In this document: piece by piece, positions 19,361-28,208 of the stretch
Layout of the letters: each line of letters begins with the position of its first letter
Position numbering within the stretch: the first letter of the stretch is position 1
Notes under the pieces: model-generated
The model's database searches: none
Told to the model about the DNA's origin: nothing
Seen by the model: only the letters and a program-made list of their open reading frames with translations
Program-made: the position numbers and the translations under genes
DNA from: Dyella nitratireducens
GTDB lineage: Bacteria > Pseudomonadota > Gammaproteobacteria > Xanthomonadales > Rhodanobacteraceae
Assembly (NCBI RefSeq): GCF_014642835.1
Contig: NZ_BMJA01000004.1
Coordinates: 303,828-367,827, forward strand
Length of the DNA: 64,000 nucleotides
Direction of reading: 5' to 3'

Positions 19361-19448
19361 CGTAGGTTGGGGTGAGCGGAACGCGAACCCCAACGTGTAC
19401 AGGAACTGCATGTCATGTTGGGGTTCGGCTGCGCCTCACCCCAATCTG
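19361..19448. repeat. intergenic hairpin repeat, copy 5
   Basis: CGTAGGTTGGGGTGAGCGGA at the left is partly complementary to GCGCCTCACCCCAATCTGCG at the right; CCCCAACGTG and CATGTTGGGG form the inner arms. It is the same family as at 3753 and lies between the convergent halogenase-like and GH3 genes. Confidence 0.75.
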
Positions 19449-19478
19449 CGCCATGCCCTTGGGAAAGGGTAAAAAGTA

Positions 19479-22022
19479 TCACTGCCCCTCACATTCCACC
19501 GTCTGATCCGCATTCGAGGCCAGCGTCACCGACGCAATCGAAATCGTCGTTCCCGGGGCACTATTCAGCACGAACGGCTGATCGATATGGCTCATATCCG
19601 CTCCGCGCTTCTGCAGGCATTTCAACGGCACACCCAGGCGGGTCCAATGACCTTTCTGCAACGACGCTAAAGCGGCTTGCACCGGAACTTCAGCGTGGCA
19701 ATTCGTACCGCAAGCCACACCTATCGTGGTATCGCCGGCACCAAGTGTATCGACGCGCAACGTCGCCACGACCTGCATATCGCCATTGGCTTGGCGCGAC
19801 ACGTCCTGGGCATGCTCGGCGACGATCGCAAACTGCGCAGGATGTTTATCCGTCCACGCAAAGCGTCGCGCATCTTCCTGCACGTGATAGTCGACGGCGG
19901 TCGCGTGCAAATCGCCTTGCGGGCTGCTGGCAGGCATGGCGGTAACCGGCTTGGTATCGCCGCCCGCATCCGTCAGGATCAGCGAGAAACCCGTCGCAGG
20001 CTTGCCGCGCATGAAGTACACGCCGCTCTGTACGTTATCCAGGCGAATACCGGGATCTTCGGATAGTTCGGGCAAATCACCGTTATCGGCATAACGCAGG
20101 CCATAGCCATACGGGAACAATGGATTCGCATCGGCTTGATTCGTCTGCGCCGCATTGCGCGGCCATGCGTACGAAAGCTTGCCGTGGAAGTCGTACTGGA
20201 TGCTGCCGTCGTGCTTCCGCAGCAGCACGTCGGCAATGCCGCCGCCTTCCGAGCCGGGCAGCCACGCCGCGACGAACGCGTCGGACGCATCGATCTCTGG
20301 ATTCATCCACAGCACGCGGCCAGACAGGAACACCGCCACGACGGGTATGCCCTGGGCATGCAGGTGCTTGAGCAGTTGCAGATCGCTGTCGTCGCCCGGC
20401 TTGTAGGCGAGATTGGGCCGATCGCCCTGGAATTCCGCATACGGGTCTTCGCCGAACACCACGATGGCGACATCGGGCTTCTGTGTAAACGATCCATCCG
20501 CGGAGAGCGTTGCCGTGCCGCCGGCCGCTTGCACCTGTTCGCGGATGCCGCTCCAGATCGATTGCGCATGCGGGAAGTTGGCGTTGGTAGTGCCAGTGCC
20601 TTGCCAGGTGAGGGTCCATCCGCCGCTTTGCTTCGGAATGTTGTCTGCACCATCGCCGGCCACGAGGATGTGCTGGTGCGGATCGAGCGGCAGCAGATGG
20701 TGTTCGTTCTTCAACAGCACTAGCGATTCACGCACTGCCTGGCGTGCTATTGCACGATGCGCCGCGTTGCCAAGCACGTCGAGCTTGCCATCGAGCGACG
20801 GTGCGGAACGCTTGCTGGCATCGAGCAGGCCAAGCCGCAGCTTTACCCGCAATACGCGCGCGACCGCATCATCCAGGCGCGCCATGGGAATCACGCAGTT
20901 GCGCACTTCCTGCAAGGTGTGTTCGTAGAGGCCGCGCCAGCTGTCCGGCGCCATGTACATGTCCAGACCGGCGTTGATGGCGGCAGGGCAATCTTCATTG
21001 CTGCAACCGGGAACCTGTCCGTGCGAGTTCCAATCACCGACAACGAAGCCGTCGAAATGCATGCGGTCTTTCAGCACATCGGTGAGTAGTCCCTTATTGG
21101 CACTCATCTTCACACCGTTCCAACTCGAGAACGACGCCATCACCGTTTGCACACCGGCATCGATCGCGGGCGGATACCCCGCGCCATGGATGTCGCGCAA
21201 AGTTGCTTCGCTGATTTGTGCATCGCCCTGGTCGATGCCGTCATGCGTGCCGCCGTCGCCCAGGAAATGCTTGGCGCTGGCGATCACGTGATGCGCATCG
21301 AGAAATTCGGATGTTCCCGGCTTGCCTTGCAAACCTTCGATAGCCGCAGGAGCGTACTCAGCCACCAGCTTGGGATTGGATGAAAAACCCTCGTAGCTGC
21401 GCCCCCAGCGCACGTCTTGCGGGACGGCCAGGGTCGGCGCGAAGGCCCAATTCAGGCCGATGGCGCGGACTTCCTCCGCCGTGGCCGCGCCGATCTGGCG
21501 AATCAGTTCGGGATCGTGCGCAGCACCGAGTGCCACGTTGTGCGGAAAAATCGTCGCACCCACGACACCGTTGTTGCCGTGTACGGCATCGATGCCAAAC
21601 AGCAATGGAATGGCTGGGCGTCCTTGGGGCACGTTGATGGCAGCCTTCTCATAGGCCTTGGCCAGCGCCAGCCACTGCTGCGCATCGGCGATGCGTGAGC
21701 CGCCGGGTTTGGAATTGCCGCCAGCGAGAACGGAGCCGAGGTGGTACTTGCGCACGTCTTCAGGCGTCGCGCTGCTGATGTCGGCCTGAATGATCTGCCC
21801 GACTTTTTCCTCGGTCGTCATCGATGCCAGCAGCGTGTGGATGTGCTTTTCCAGCGCGGGATCGGGCGGCAGCGGCGAATGCGCGGCAGGCCAGGTTTGC
21901 GGATGCACGATGGTGCTGGCGGCTTGGTTCTGGGCCAGAACCAAGGCGGGCAGGGTAGTGGCAAGCGCGGAGAAACACAGAATACCCAGACGGAGCGAAC
22001 AAACGCCTCGAACGTGATGCAT
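19479..22022 (-). CDS. exported glycoside hydrolase family 3 beta-glucosidase
   Basis: Secreted or periplasmic beta-glycosidase of 847 residues that removes glucose from beta-glucosides. A signal peptide (LRLGILCFSALATTLPALVLA) is followed by the GH3 (beta/alpha)8 domain with GIDAVHGNNGVVGATIFPHN, KHFLGDGGT and the catalytic nucleophile aspartate in FVVGDWNSHGQ. The alpha/beta sandwich domain follows (VLLKNEHHLLPL, VVFGEDPYAEFQGD), then a C-terminal beta-rich region with paired cysteines (ACGTNC, KCLQK, ECEGQ) resembling a carbohydrate-binding sandwich. This matches exo-1,3/1,4-glucanases of the ExoP type. The start ATG 22022 is supported by AAGGACCGCGC; earlier in-frame codons overlap the operator. 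Regulation by the LacI protein is inferred. Confidence 0.92.
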   Translation of the reverse strand: MHHVRGVCSLRLGILCFSALATTLPALVLAQNQAASTIVHPQTWPAAHSPLPPDPALEKHIHTLLASMTTEEKVGQIIQADISSATPEDVRKYHLGSVLAGGNSKPGGSRIADAQQWLALAKAYEKAAINVPQGRPAIPLLFGIDAVHGNNGVVGATIFPHNVALGAAHDPELIRQIGAATAEEVRAIGLNWAFAPTLAVPQDVRWGRSYEGFSSNPKLVAEYAPAAIEGLQGKPGTSEFLDAHHVIASAKHFLGDGGTHDGIDQGDAQISEATLRDIHGAGYPPAIDAGVQTVMASFSSWNGVKMSANKGLLTDVLKDRMHFDGFVVGDWNSHGQVPGCSNEDCPAAINAGLDMYMAPDSWRGLYEHTLQEVRNCVIPMARLDDAVARVLRVKLRLGLLDASKRSAPSLDGKLDVLGNAAHRAIARQAVRESLVLLKNEHHLLPLDPHQHILVAGDGADNIPKQSGGWTLTWQGTGTTNANFPHAQSIWSGIREQVQAAGGTATLSADGSFTQKPDVAIVVFGEDPYAEFQGDRPNLAYKPGDDSDLQLLKHLHAQGIPVVAVFLSGRVLWMNPEIDASDAFVAAWLPGSEGGGIADVLLRKHDGSIQYDFHGKLSYAWPRNAAQTNQADANPLFPYGYGLRYADNGDLPELSEDPGIRLDNVQSGVYFMRGKPATGFSLILTDAGGDTKPVTAMPASSPQGDLHATAVDYHVQEDARRFAWTDKHPAQFAIVAEHAQDVSRQANGDMQVVATLRVDTLGAGDTTIGVACGTNCHAEVPVQAALASLQKGHWTRLGVPLKCLQKRGADMSHIDQPFVLNSAPGTTISIASVTLASNADQTVECEGQ

Positions 22023-22091
22023 GCGCGGTCCTTGGTCGGTGGGCGCCGGCAGGGCTGGCCCAGTGGAATTGGCAGTCATGTTCTTGGGATA

Positions 22092-22105
22092 TGACAGCGC
22101 TGTCA
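22092..22105. promoter_or_regulatory. LacI-type operator upstream of the GH3 gene
   Basis: TGACAGCGCTGTCA, a perfect 14-bp palindrome identical to the core of the site at 17674-17693, about 70 bases upstream of the GH3 start. Confidence 0.8.
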
Positions 22106-22190
22106 ATTATCAGGACAGACTGGCATGCCTGGCTCTTCTGACAAGGATGGCTGGAGGGTGGTGGGTGGCCATGGGCGATAGCCCATAAAA

Positions 22191-22218
22191 AAGGTGGCGA
22201 TCCATCGATCGCCACCTT
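22191..22218 (-). terminator. rho-independent terminator of the glycine-zipper lipoprotein gene
   Basis: Perfect 11-bp stem AAGGTGGCGAT/ATCGCCACCTT with a six-base loop. On the minus strand it runs into a stretch of six T. It lies 28 bases beyond the stop codon of the 22247-22840 gene. Confidence 0.85.
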
Positions 22219-22246
22219 CTTGGTGGAACGGCGAATGTTGGTCGGC

Positions 22247-22840
22247 TTATCGAGCGTCCGACACCGACGTCACGCCTTCCTGTACCTGCACGCGATTGCC
22301 CGGATCATGGTCCATGCGGGTGGTACGGGTCACGCCGTTGTAAACGTACTGCACGTCATAGCCGATGACGCGGTCGCTGGAATCGGTGACCGTCTTGCAC
22401 TCGTGTTCGGTGGTGGACGTCACCGTGCCCTGATGGTGGGCATTTTCGATGCGGTTACCGGCGTAGCCGCCTGCCACGGCACCGCCTACCGTCGCTATGG
22501 TGTTGCCCTTGCCATGGCCGATCATGTGTCCCAGCAAGCCGCCGGCCACTGCGCCGATCGCCGTGCCTGCGATGTTGTGCTGATCCTTCGGCGGCTCGGT
22601 GTGATTCACCACCACATCCTGGCAAACCTGGTGAGGGGTGTTCACCTGCTGATGCACCGGCGTCACGCTGACCACCTGGGCATATTGCGGACCTGCGTCT
22701 TGCGGAGCCTGCTGTTGCTGTTGCTGCTGCGAAGCATCCAGCGCCGGATCCGCATTGGCCTGATGGCTGCAGCCCGTCAGGCCGGCGACAGCTGCCACGG
22801 CAACAGCCGCGCAAAGAGTCTTGATTGCGAACTTGCTCAT
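22247..22840 (-). CDS. glycine-zipper 2TM lipoprotein (17-kDa surface antigen type)
   Basis: Envelope lipoprotein of 197 residues. The signal sequence ends in the lipobox LTGC. A Gln run and a basic spacer follow, then a glycine-zipper segment that begins IAGTAIGAVAGGLLGHMIG and continues to the second zipper GGAVAGGYAGNRIE, as in the Rickettsia 17-kDa antigen/SlyB group. A C-terminal beta-rich part follows (ECKTVTDSSDRVIGYDVQY). Members are thought to stabilise the outer membrane. I chose ATG 22840 (M followed by SKFAIKTL) because the upstream in-frame codons would put charged residues before the signal. It stands alone with its own terminator. Confidence 0.85.
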   Translation of the reverse strand: MSKFAIKTLCAAVAVAAVAGLTGCSHQANADPALDASQQQQQQQAPQDAGPQYAQVVSVTPVHQQVNTPHQVCQDVVVNHTEPPKDQHNIAGTAIGAVAGGLLGHMIGHGKGNTIATVGGAVAGGYAGNRIENAHHQGTVTSTTEHECKTVTDSSDRVIGYDVQYVYNGVTRTTRMDHDPGNRVQVQEGVTSVSDAR

Positions 22841-23147
22841 ACTTGAATCCCCCAATCGGTCACTAAATCTGTCATTGCGTTCACCCCTGCTTTCCATGAC
22901 GCTCATTGAATGGCGACAAGGCTGAATGATACCCGCACAAGTCGTTAGCCAATGCTAAACGACATGCGTTCAAGCCCGTTTTTCTGCTCGAAGAGCACGC
23001 AGCTGTCATGAGCGGCGATATCGACGCACATGATGCCGTGTGATGCAAATCAGAGTTTGGAACCGTGTCGCATAAGCGGCAGAAAACCTTCAGTAGTTAT
23101 TAAGCCCATCGAGCAGAGCATCGACGCCGACACCAACGGAGGTCGTC
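22841..23147. other. divergent promoter region, no gene seen
   Basis: About 300 bases between the divergently read lipoprotein gene and the His/Gly-rich protein gene. I see no coding potential and no repeat. Promoters for both neighbours should lie here; none was assigned. Confidence 0.5.
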
Positions 23148-23540
23148 ATGAGCAAGCATGTAGCAGTCGGTCGTATGTGGATGGGTTTGGCAGTTGCAGC
23201 TGTGCTGGCTACGCCGCTAGCAGTATCGGCGCACGATCATGATGGTTGGGGTCATCGTGGTGATTGGGATCGTGGTGGCTGGCATGACCGCGGCTGGCAT
23301 GATCACGATTGGCATCGTGGTGGTTATTGGAGCGGTGGCCGCTGGATTGCCGGCGCCGTCGTAGCAGGTGCCGTGGCAGGTTTGGTCGAGGGCGCCGTGG
23401 CGCCGCCTCCGCCGCCGGCGTATTACGCGCCGGCTCCCGCGGTGGTCTATCAACCTGCAACTGTGGTCTATCAACCCGCACCGCCGCCGGTAGTCACTAC
23501 CCGCACGGTGGTTTACACCACGCGTTACTACGGTGAATAA
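23148..23540 (+). CDS. exported His/Gly/Trp-rich protein
   Basis: Protein of 130 residues. A signal peptide (about residues 1-29, cleaving near AVSAHDHD) is followed by a low-complexity segment with repeated HDRGWHDHDWHRGG-type units, then a single glycine-zipper helix (RWIAGAVVAGAVAGLVEGAV). The C-terminal tail is Pro/Tyr-rich, with tandem VVYQPA units. The histidines could bind metal, but this is speculation from composition. Start ATG 23148 follows GGAGGTCGTC, and a strong terminator follows at 23569. Confidence 0.75.
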   Translation: MSKHVAVGRMWMGLAVAAVLATPLAVSAHDHDGWGHRGDWDRGGWHDRGWHDHDWHRGGYWSGGRWIAGAVVAGAVAGLVEGAVAPPPPPAYYAPAPAVVYQPATVVYQPAPPPVVTTRTVVYTTRYYGE

Positions 23541-23568
23541 CGCAATCAAGCATCGGAAGCGGTTGATG

Positions 23569-23594
23569 AAAAGCCCGGCGCAAGCCGGGCTTTT
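23569..23594 (+). terminator. rho-independent terminator
   Basis: Perfect 11-bp stem AAAAGCCCGGC/GCCGGGCTTTT with a GCAA loop and a T tail, 28 bases after the His/Gly-rich protein stop codon. Confidence 0.85.
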
Positions 23595-23654
23595 CGTTGT
23601 CGGCGCATCTGCGCGTGCGAAGATGCTTGTCTTGTCCAGAGCTTGATCAAGACC

Positions 23655-24002
23655 ATGACTCATCGGCTCTTCGTTTACGGAACCCTTGCTCCCGGCAAAC
23701 CCAATGAGCACGTGCTGGCACACCTGCCGGGCAGTTGGGAGCCCGCGACCGTCAAGGGACGGCTATTTCAGGAAGGCTGGGGTGCGGCAATCGGCTATCC
23801 CGGCATCGTGTTGGATGAGCAGGGCGACGAAGTGCCGGGCCTCGTATTCACGTCTACAGAGCTTGCCGCGCATTGGGCGCGGCTGGATGAATTCGAAGGC
23901 GATGGCTATGAGCGCGTACTGACCTCGGTGCAGCTTCGAGATGGCACACGGGTCGAAGCGTACATTTATCGGTTGAGTGGCCAGGACAAGACAGGCGCAT
24001 GA
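23655..24002 (+). CDS. gamma-glutamylcyclotransferase-like (AIG2/YtfP) protein
   Basis: Cytosolic protein of 115 residues with the fold signature of the gamma-glutamylcyclotransferase-like family: an N-terminal HRLFVYGTLAPGKPN (the YGSL/YGTL substrate-binding loop) and LDEFEGDGYERV, where the glutamate of the DxxEG motif is the catalytic acid-base. Family members release 5-oxoproline from gamma-glutamyl compounds or gamma-glutamylamines, and many short bacterial ones are uncharacterised. The start is the ATG at 23655; an earlier in-frame TTG at 23643 has no better site. It is followed closely by an AraC-type regulator, perhaps cotranscribed. Confidence 0.8.
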   Translation: MTHRLFVYGTLAPGKPNEHVLAHLPGSWEPATVKGRLFQEGWGAAIGYPGIVLDEQGDEVPGLVFTSTELAAHWARLDEFEGDGYERVLTSVQLRDGTRVEAYIYRLSGQDKTGA

Positions 24003-24056
24003 TTTTCCCGATTAGTGGGCAGAAGTGCGGACCGCTTCCTGTGCCATTATTCGTCC

Positions 24057-24881
24057 ATGCATGGCGTTCCCCATTCCTTCGATAACCCAGCGGATACCGC
24101 CGAATTCCGCTGCCCCGCGCATCGCCCAGGCGTCGAATTGTATCGTGCGCACATCGTGCGACATGCCTTTGAGCCGCACGTCCACGAAGGTTTCGGGCTG
24201 GGCGCCATCGAATCCGGCGTAGAGCGCTTCCGCTATCGAGGTGCCGAACATCTGGCACCGCCTGATTCGCTGGTGTTGATGAATCCGGATGAGTTGCACA
24301 CCGGTTGTGCCGAGACCGACGGTGGTTGGCGCTATCGCATGGCCTACATCGAGCAAACCGTGGTGGAGGAGGTTACCGGTGAGCCCGGTTGGTGGTTCGG
24401 TGATGCAGTGCATGCCGATATGTCGGGTGCTCGATACATCACCGCACTCCTCGATGCGCTATGGCAGACGCGCGAACCGCTCGCCTTCGACGGTTTGCTG
24501 TTTCAACTGCTGAGGGAGTTTCGCCGTCATGCACGCCAATCTTCTGTATCGCGCCCCGAAGCATCTTCACGCTTTGCGCCGGTCATTGAATACCTGCATG
24601 CACACCTGGCTGAGCGTGTCACGTTGGATGGACTTGCGGCCGTGGCAGGGCTGAGTCCCTTCCATTTTCTGCGCCAGTTCCAGGCACGCCATCACGCCAC
24701 GCCACAGCAGATGTTGATGGCCTTCCGATTGTCCGCGGCCAAGCGCCTGCTTGCTGCGGGTGAGGCGCCGGCCCAGGTCGCGGCAGCGACCGGGTTGACC
24801 GACCAGGCCCACCTCACGCGCACCTTCGCACGCCGCTATGGCACGACGCCGGCCCGCTACCAGCGGGCGCTGCAGCGATAG
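24057..24881 (+). CDS. AraC family transcriptional regulator
   Basis: Regulator of 274 residues. The N-terminal cupin-like AraC-binding domain is visible in FEPHVHEGFGLGAIE and the LVLMNPDELHTGCAE loop. The C-terminal pair of helix-turn-helix units is in RVTLDGLAAVAGLSPFHFLR and the segment from APAQVAAATGLTDQAHLTR to RRYGTTPARYQ. The ligand is unknown. It is 26 bases upstream of an EamA transporter gene, a common arrangement where the regulator controls the exporter. ATG 24057 is preferred to an in-frame GTG at 24015 that would add a poorly conserved tail. Confidence 0.88.
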   Translation: MHGVPHSFDNPADTAEFRCPAHRPGVELYRAHIVRHAFEPHVHEGFGLGAIESGVERFRYRGAEHLAPPDSLVLMNPDELHTGCAETDGGWRYRMAYIEQTVVEEVTGEPGWWFGDAVHADMSGARYITALLDALWQTREPLAFDGLLFQLLREFRRHARQSSVSRPEASSRFAPVIEYLHAHLAERVTLDGLAAVAGLSPFHFLRQFQARHHATPQQMLMAFRLSAAKRLLAAGEAPAQVAAATGLTDQAHLTRTFARRYGTTPARYQRALQR

Positions 24882-24907
24882 CAATCTCGTACAAGACACC
24901 GCAGGCA

Positions 24908-25900
24908 ATGCACTCGACGCTACGTGCCATGTGGACAGGAACCTTTTACGCACTCGTCGCCGGTCTGATGTGGGGGCTGGTTTTTGTCGGCCCGCTACTG
25001 GTGCCCGAATACCCCGCCGCGTTGCAATCGGTGGGCCGCTATCTTGCTTTCGGCCTGATTGCGCTACCGTTGGCATGGCTGGATCGCGCAGCGTTGCGCC
25101 AGCTCAGCCGTGCCGATTGGATGGAAGCGTTAAAGCTCGCAACGGTGGGCAACCTGCTTTATTACGTGTGCCTGGCGGCTGCCATACAGCGTGCAGGTGC
25201 GCCGTTGCCCACCATGATCATCGGCACGCTGCCGGTGGTGATCGCAATAGCCGCCAACCTGCGCAATGCGGAGCGTGACGGCCGTTTACCTTGGGCGCGC
25301 CTGACGCCGTCGTTGCTACTCATTGCCGCGGGCATCGCCTGTGTGAATCAGGCCGAGCTGGCGTCGTTGCATGGTCGGAGTCAAGCCGATCTCCTACGTT
25401 ACGTCACAGGCGCTTTGCTCGCGTTGATTTCAGTGGCGTGCTGGACCTGGTATCCGCTGCGCAATGCTGACTGGCTTCGTCACCATCCGGGACGCAACCC
25501 GCGTACATGGGCAACGGCACAAGGTATTGCCACTTTGCCGCTGGCGCTCATCGGCTATGCATTGCTGTGGCTGGGCATGCGCGTCAGCGGTAGCGACTTT
25601 GCCATGCCATTTGGCCCGCGCCCCTCTGTTTTCATCGCATTGATGGTAGCGATCGGCCTGTTCGCTTCCTGGCTGGGGACGACATGTTGGAACGAAGCGA
25701 GCCAACGATTGCCTACCGTAACGGCCGGACAGCTGATCGTGTTCGAAACCTTGGCAGCGTTGAGTTATGCGTTTTTGTTGCGGGGGCAGTTGCCGGGTGC
25801 GCAGACCATGCTCGGTGTGGCGTTGCTGGTGGCCGGTGTGGTGTGGGCTGCGCGGGTGAAGCCGGTGCCGGTGGAGTATGTGGAGATGGAGCGGCTGTAG
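24908..25900 (+). CDS. EamA/DMT superfamily transporter
   Basis: Inner-membrane transporter of 330 residues with ten predicted helices in two EamA repeats. The first begins at TFYALVAGLMWGLVFVGPLL and the second at YVTGALLALISVACWTWYP. The motif NLLYYVCLAAAIQRAGAPL and the C-terminal ETLAALSYAFLLRGQLP block are typical of drug/metabolite exporters. Substrate unknown. It is next to an AraC regulator and is likely to be under its control. A weak ribosome-binding site (GCAGGCA) precedes the start. Confidence 0.85.
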   Translation: MHSTLRAMWTGTFYALVAGLMWGLVFVGPLLVPEYPAALQSVGRYLAFGLIALPLAWLDRAALRQLSRADWMEALKLATVGNLLYYVCLAAAIQRAGAPLPTMIIGTLPVVIAIAANLRNAERDGRLPWARLTPSLLLIAAGIACVNQAELASLHGRSQADLLRYVTGALLALISVACWTWYPLRNADWLRHHPGRNPRTWATAQGIATLPLALIGYALLWLGMRVSGSDFAMPFGPRPSVFIALMVAIGLFASWLGTTCWNEASQRLPTVTAGQLIVFETLAALSYAFLLRGQLPGAQTMLGVALLVAGVVWAARVKPVPVEYVEMERL

Positions 25901-25997
25901 TCTCGCCTCATTCGTTCTAGGTATGCGGTCCGTTATTTGACCCTGCAGAACACTGCCACGTGTTATTTGGGGCAGGTCGAGTGGACGGAGCATACGC

Positions 25998-27440
25998 ATG
26001 ACTAGATTGATATTGGGCTGCATGGCTCTGCTCGCAGTCGTGGCCGTGCCTGTAAGCTTCAACCGAGCTGGCTCGGATGCGGTCGACACCATGGTGCGCG
26101 TCTTCTACACCGGAGACGGAAAGTGGCGGGAATGCCCCGCGGCAGATTGTCATGCATCCAATCAGGACTGGGGCGTCGACTCCATGACCTACACGCTTTG
26201 GCTGCACTGGAAAACGACCGGCGATCCCAAGATTGCTCCCCTGATGCGCGCGCTTGAGCAAACCGCGCCATCCTATCCAGCTCCCTGCACTGAGGGTGCA
26301 ACGTGCAGTTCGTGGAGCGATGTTCCGGAGTGGGATTCGATCGCGGCATCACGCGAATACGAGATCACGCACGATCCCACCGCATTGAAAAAAGCACGCG
26401 ACGCCTTTGATTTCGTCGAACACGCACAAGTCTTTGCACGCGGCGCATGTCCCGCCATCGACTATCAACTCGCCGATGGTGGAACCAATCACCTCAAAAC
26501 GCTTGAAACCGATGCGAATGCGGTGAAGGCCGCACTCTTGCTTTATGAGGCCACGCACGAGCAGCGTTACCTCACGTCGGCATCAACGCGCTATGCATCG
26601 ATACGCCGGTATTTCCTCGACCCGAAAGTGCCGCTGTACAGCGTGTATGTCTTCGATGATGGCAAAACCTGCGAAGAGGTTCCGCATCGCTTTTTCGCCT
26701 CCGTGAACGGCGACATGATCTGGAGTGGATTGCATCTCTATCGCGCCACGCACAATACCGCCTATTTGAAAGAGTCGCTCGAAACCGCCCGCGCGGTCGA
26801 CGAACACCTTTCCGATGCGCATGGCATCTTTACCGATCTTCAAGCTGAAAATGACATCGTCGAGCCCTTGGTTGAGGCTTTCTACGAACTCGCCGCCGAA
26901 CACCATGACCAGCCAGCGCAGCAATGGTTGTTACGCAATGCAACTGCAGCGTGGTCGGCACGCGCACACGACGGTACGTTCGGGCGTTTCTTCGACGGGC
27001 CGGCTCCCAGCGCATTGACGAGCGTATGGCAAAGCAATGGCGGATTCGCACTAGAGGTTGCAGCGGCAGCAATCTCGCCGAATACGATAGTGTCAACGAA
27101 CAACGATTGGTCGGGCGCGCATGTCATAGAACGCGATATCACGCTGAAATCGGAGCCGATCACATTTGATGGTTCGGCGATCGCGTTGATCGGCACGATC
27201 GGTGATAACTGTTGTGAAGCCGGGCGTGCGCGTGTCGTTGTCGACGGTGTCGAAACCTTCGATCAAACCGGCATCTGGCAAAACAAATCCAGCAGCGGCC
27301 GGCGTACGCCAAACGCCATTTTGTTCGCCTGGCGCTGGCCCAAAGCGGGCCATCATACGATCCGCTTCATGCCAGGGGTTCCAAACGCCAAGGAAGGCGG
27401 CGCCTATCTGCATCTCACTGGCTATTCGGTTTTGCCTTAG
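25998..27440 (+). CDS. exported glycosidase-like protein with a C-terminal beta domain
   Basis: Protein of 480 residues with an N-terminal signal-like segment (RLILGCMALLAVVAVPVSF). The middle part has the periodic helix pairs of an (alpha/alpha)6 barrel (TYTLWLHWKTTGD, KALLLYEATHEQRYLTSAS-type blocks, DMIWSGLHLYRATHNTAYL), as in GH76 or related families. The last 130 residues look like a beta-sandwich (DGSAIALIGTIGDNCCEAG to AGHHTIRFMPG). I do not see the paired aspartates that mark GH76, so the catalytic activity is uncertain. The start follows GACGGAGCATACGC. It stands alone before the 27.5-30.6 kb accessory island. Confidence 0.6.
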   Translation: MTRLILGCMALLAVVAVPVSFNRAGSDAVDTMVRVFYTGDGKWRECPAADCHASNQDWGVDSMTYTLWLHWKTTGDPKIAPLMRALEQTAPSYPAPCTEGATCSSWSDVPEWDSIAASREYEITHDPTALKKARDAFDFVEHAQVFARGACPAIDYQLADGGTNHLKTLETDANAVKAALLLYEATHEQRYLTSASTRYASIRRYFLDPKVPLYSVYVFDDGKTCEEVPHRFFASVNGDMIWSGLHLYRATHNTAYLKESLETARAVDEHLSDAHGIFTDLQAENDIVEPLVEAFYELAAEHHDQPAQQWLLRNATAAWSARAHDGTFGRFFDGPAPSALTSVWQSNGGFALEVAAAAISPNTIVSTNNDWSGAHVIERDITLKSEPITFDGSAIALIGTIGDNCCEAGRARVVVDGVETFDQTGIWQNKSSSGRRTPNAILFAWRWPKAGHHTIRFMPGVPNAKEGGAYLHLTGYSVLP

Positions 27441-27564
27441 TGGGAGCCTTGATCGTGAAGACATCGTGCAATGTGAGCGGGAGAGTAAATCTCCTTCATA
27501 TCTTCTTTTGCAACGTACAGCCAGAGAAGTGACGTACAGCACGGGCATCCATGGCATGGATGAT

Positions 27565-27661
27565 TCAGATCGGCAATAAGAAGCCATCCGACACCAACTG
27601 CGAAACACCACCAACGTCAATCGTGCCGATCTGAGCGAATGTCGATGGTGGTGTTTCGCAG
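27565..27661. repeat. long hairpin with loop complementary to an upstream segment
   Basis: Arms 27598-27623 and 27636-27661 pair at 23 of 26 positions around a 12-base loop. The loop sequence TGCCGATCTGA (27624-27634) is the exact complement of TCAGATCGGCA at 27565-27575, so a pseudoknot could form. No gene covers it. Confidence 0.6.
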
Positions 27662-27720
27662 ATTGATCAGGTAAGGATATGAACCTTCTATCCTTGGGCT
27701 CACAAAAACCAGCGAGCGAT

Positions 27721-28056
27721 TTACGGACCCGTCTCAACCAATACAACTGTACAAGTGCCTGATGTATTGGTGTATTGAACGCGAGTTATTTGCTGGCCGC
27801 TCGTCTGCGCCGCCAGGACTGTCGCGTAAGCGGCTGCATTGCCCGCATTGCCGGTAATGCCACCGATGTAGAGAGTATTGTAAATACAGTTTCCTGAAGG
27901 TGCTGGTGAGGTCTGGAGGTACGCTACGCCAGCTTGAATGCCCACGGCGCTCACGGTTCTATTGGTATCGGTAGTGGAGGTTTGCGCCGAAACACTCAAG
28001 GATGCGATAGAAAGGGCAACCGTCATAGCCATTTGTGACGAAAATTTATTCAACAT
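27721..28056 (-). CDS. small exported two-cysteine protein
   Basis: Protein of 111 residues. A signal peptide (about residues 1-24, ending SVSAQ) is followed by a mature part of about 87 residues with two cysteines (SGNCIYN and SGTCTVV), probably a disulfide. It resembles the 29297-29650 product in length, signal, spacing of the two Cys and the block AAYATVLAAQTSGQQITRV, so the two may be distant paralogues. I recognise no named family. ATG 28056 follows GGAGAAACAA. It lies in the tRNA-Thr island. Confidence 0.6.
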   Translation of the reverse strand: MLNKFSSQMAMTVALSIASLSVSAQTSTTDTNRTVSAVGIQAGVAYLQTSPAPSGNCIYNTLYIGGITGNAGNAAAYATVLAAQTSGQQITRVQYTNTSGTCTVVLVETGP

Positions 28057-28208
28057 TTGTTTCTCCATTTGCGTGCTTGAAACGCCTCATAAGCCCAGGC
28101 AGGCGAGCCAGTGGAAAGCTTTGTCGGTATTTGTTGGGAGTGGATCGACTTCTGGGGAATGGCCGCACTTTCGCGCGCGACAACGTTACCGGAGCTCATC
28201 ACGGGACA

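Noticed and set aside
27598..27661. Hairpin considered as an integron attC site
   Set aside because: The GTTRRRY/RYYYAAC core signature is not present and no integrase or cassette array is nearby.
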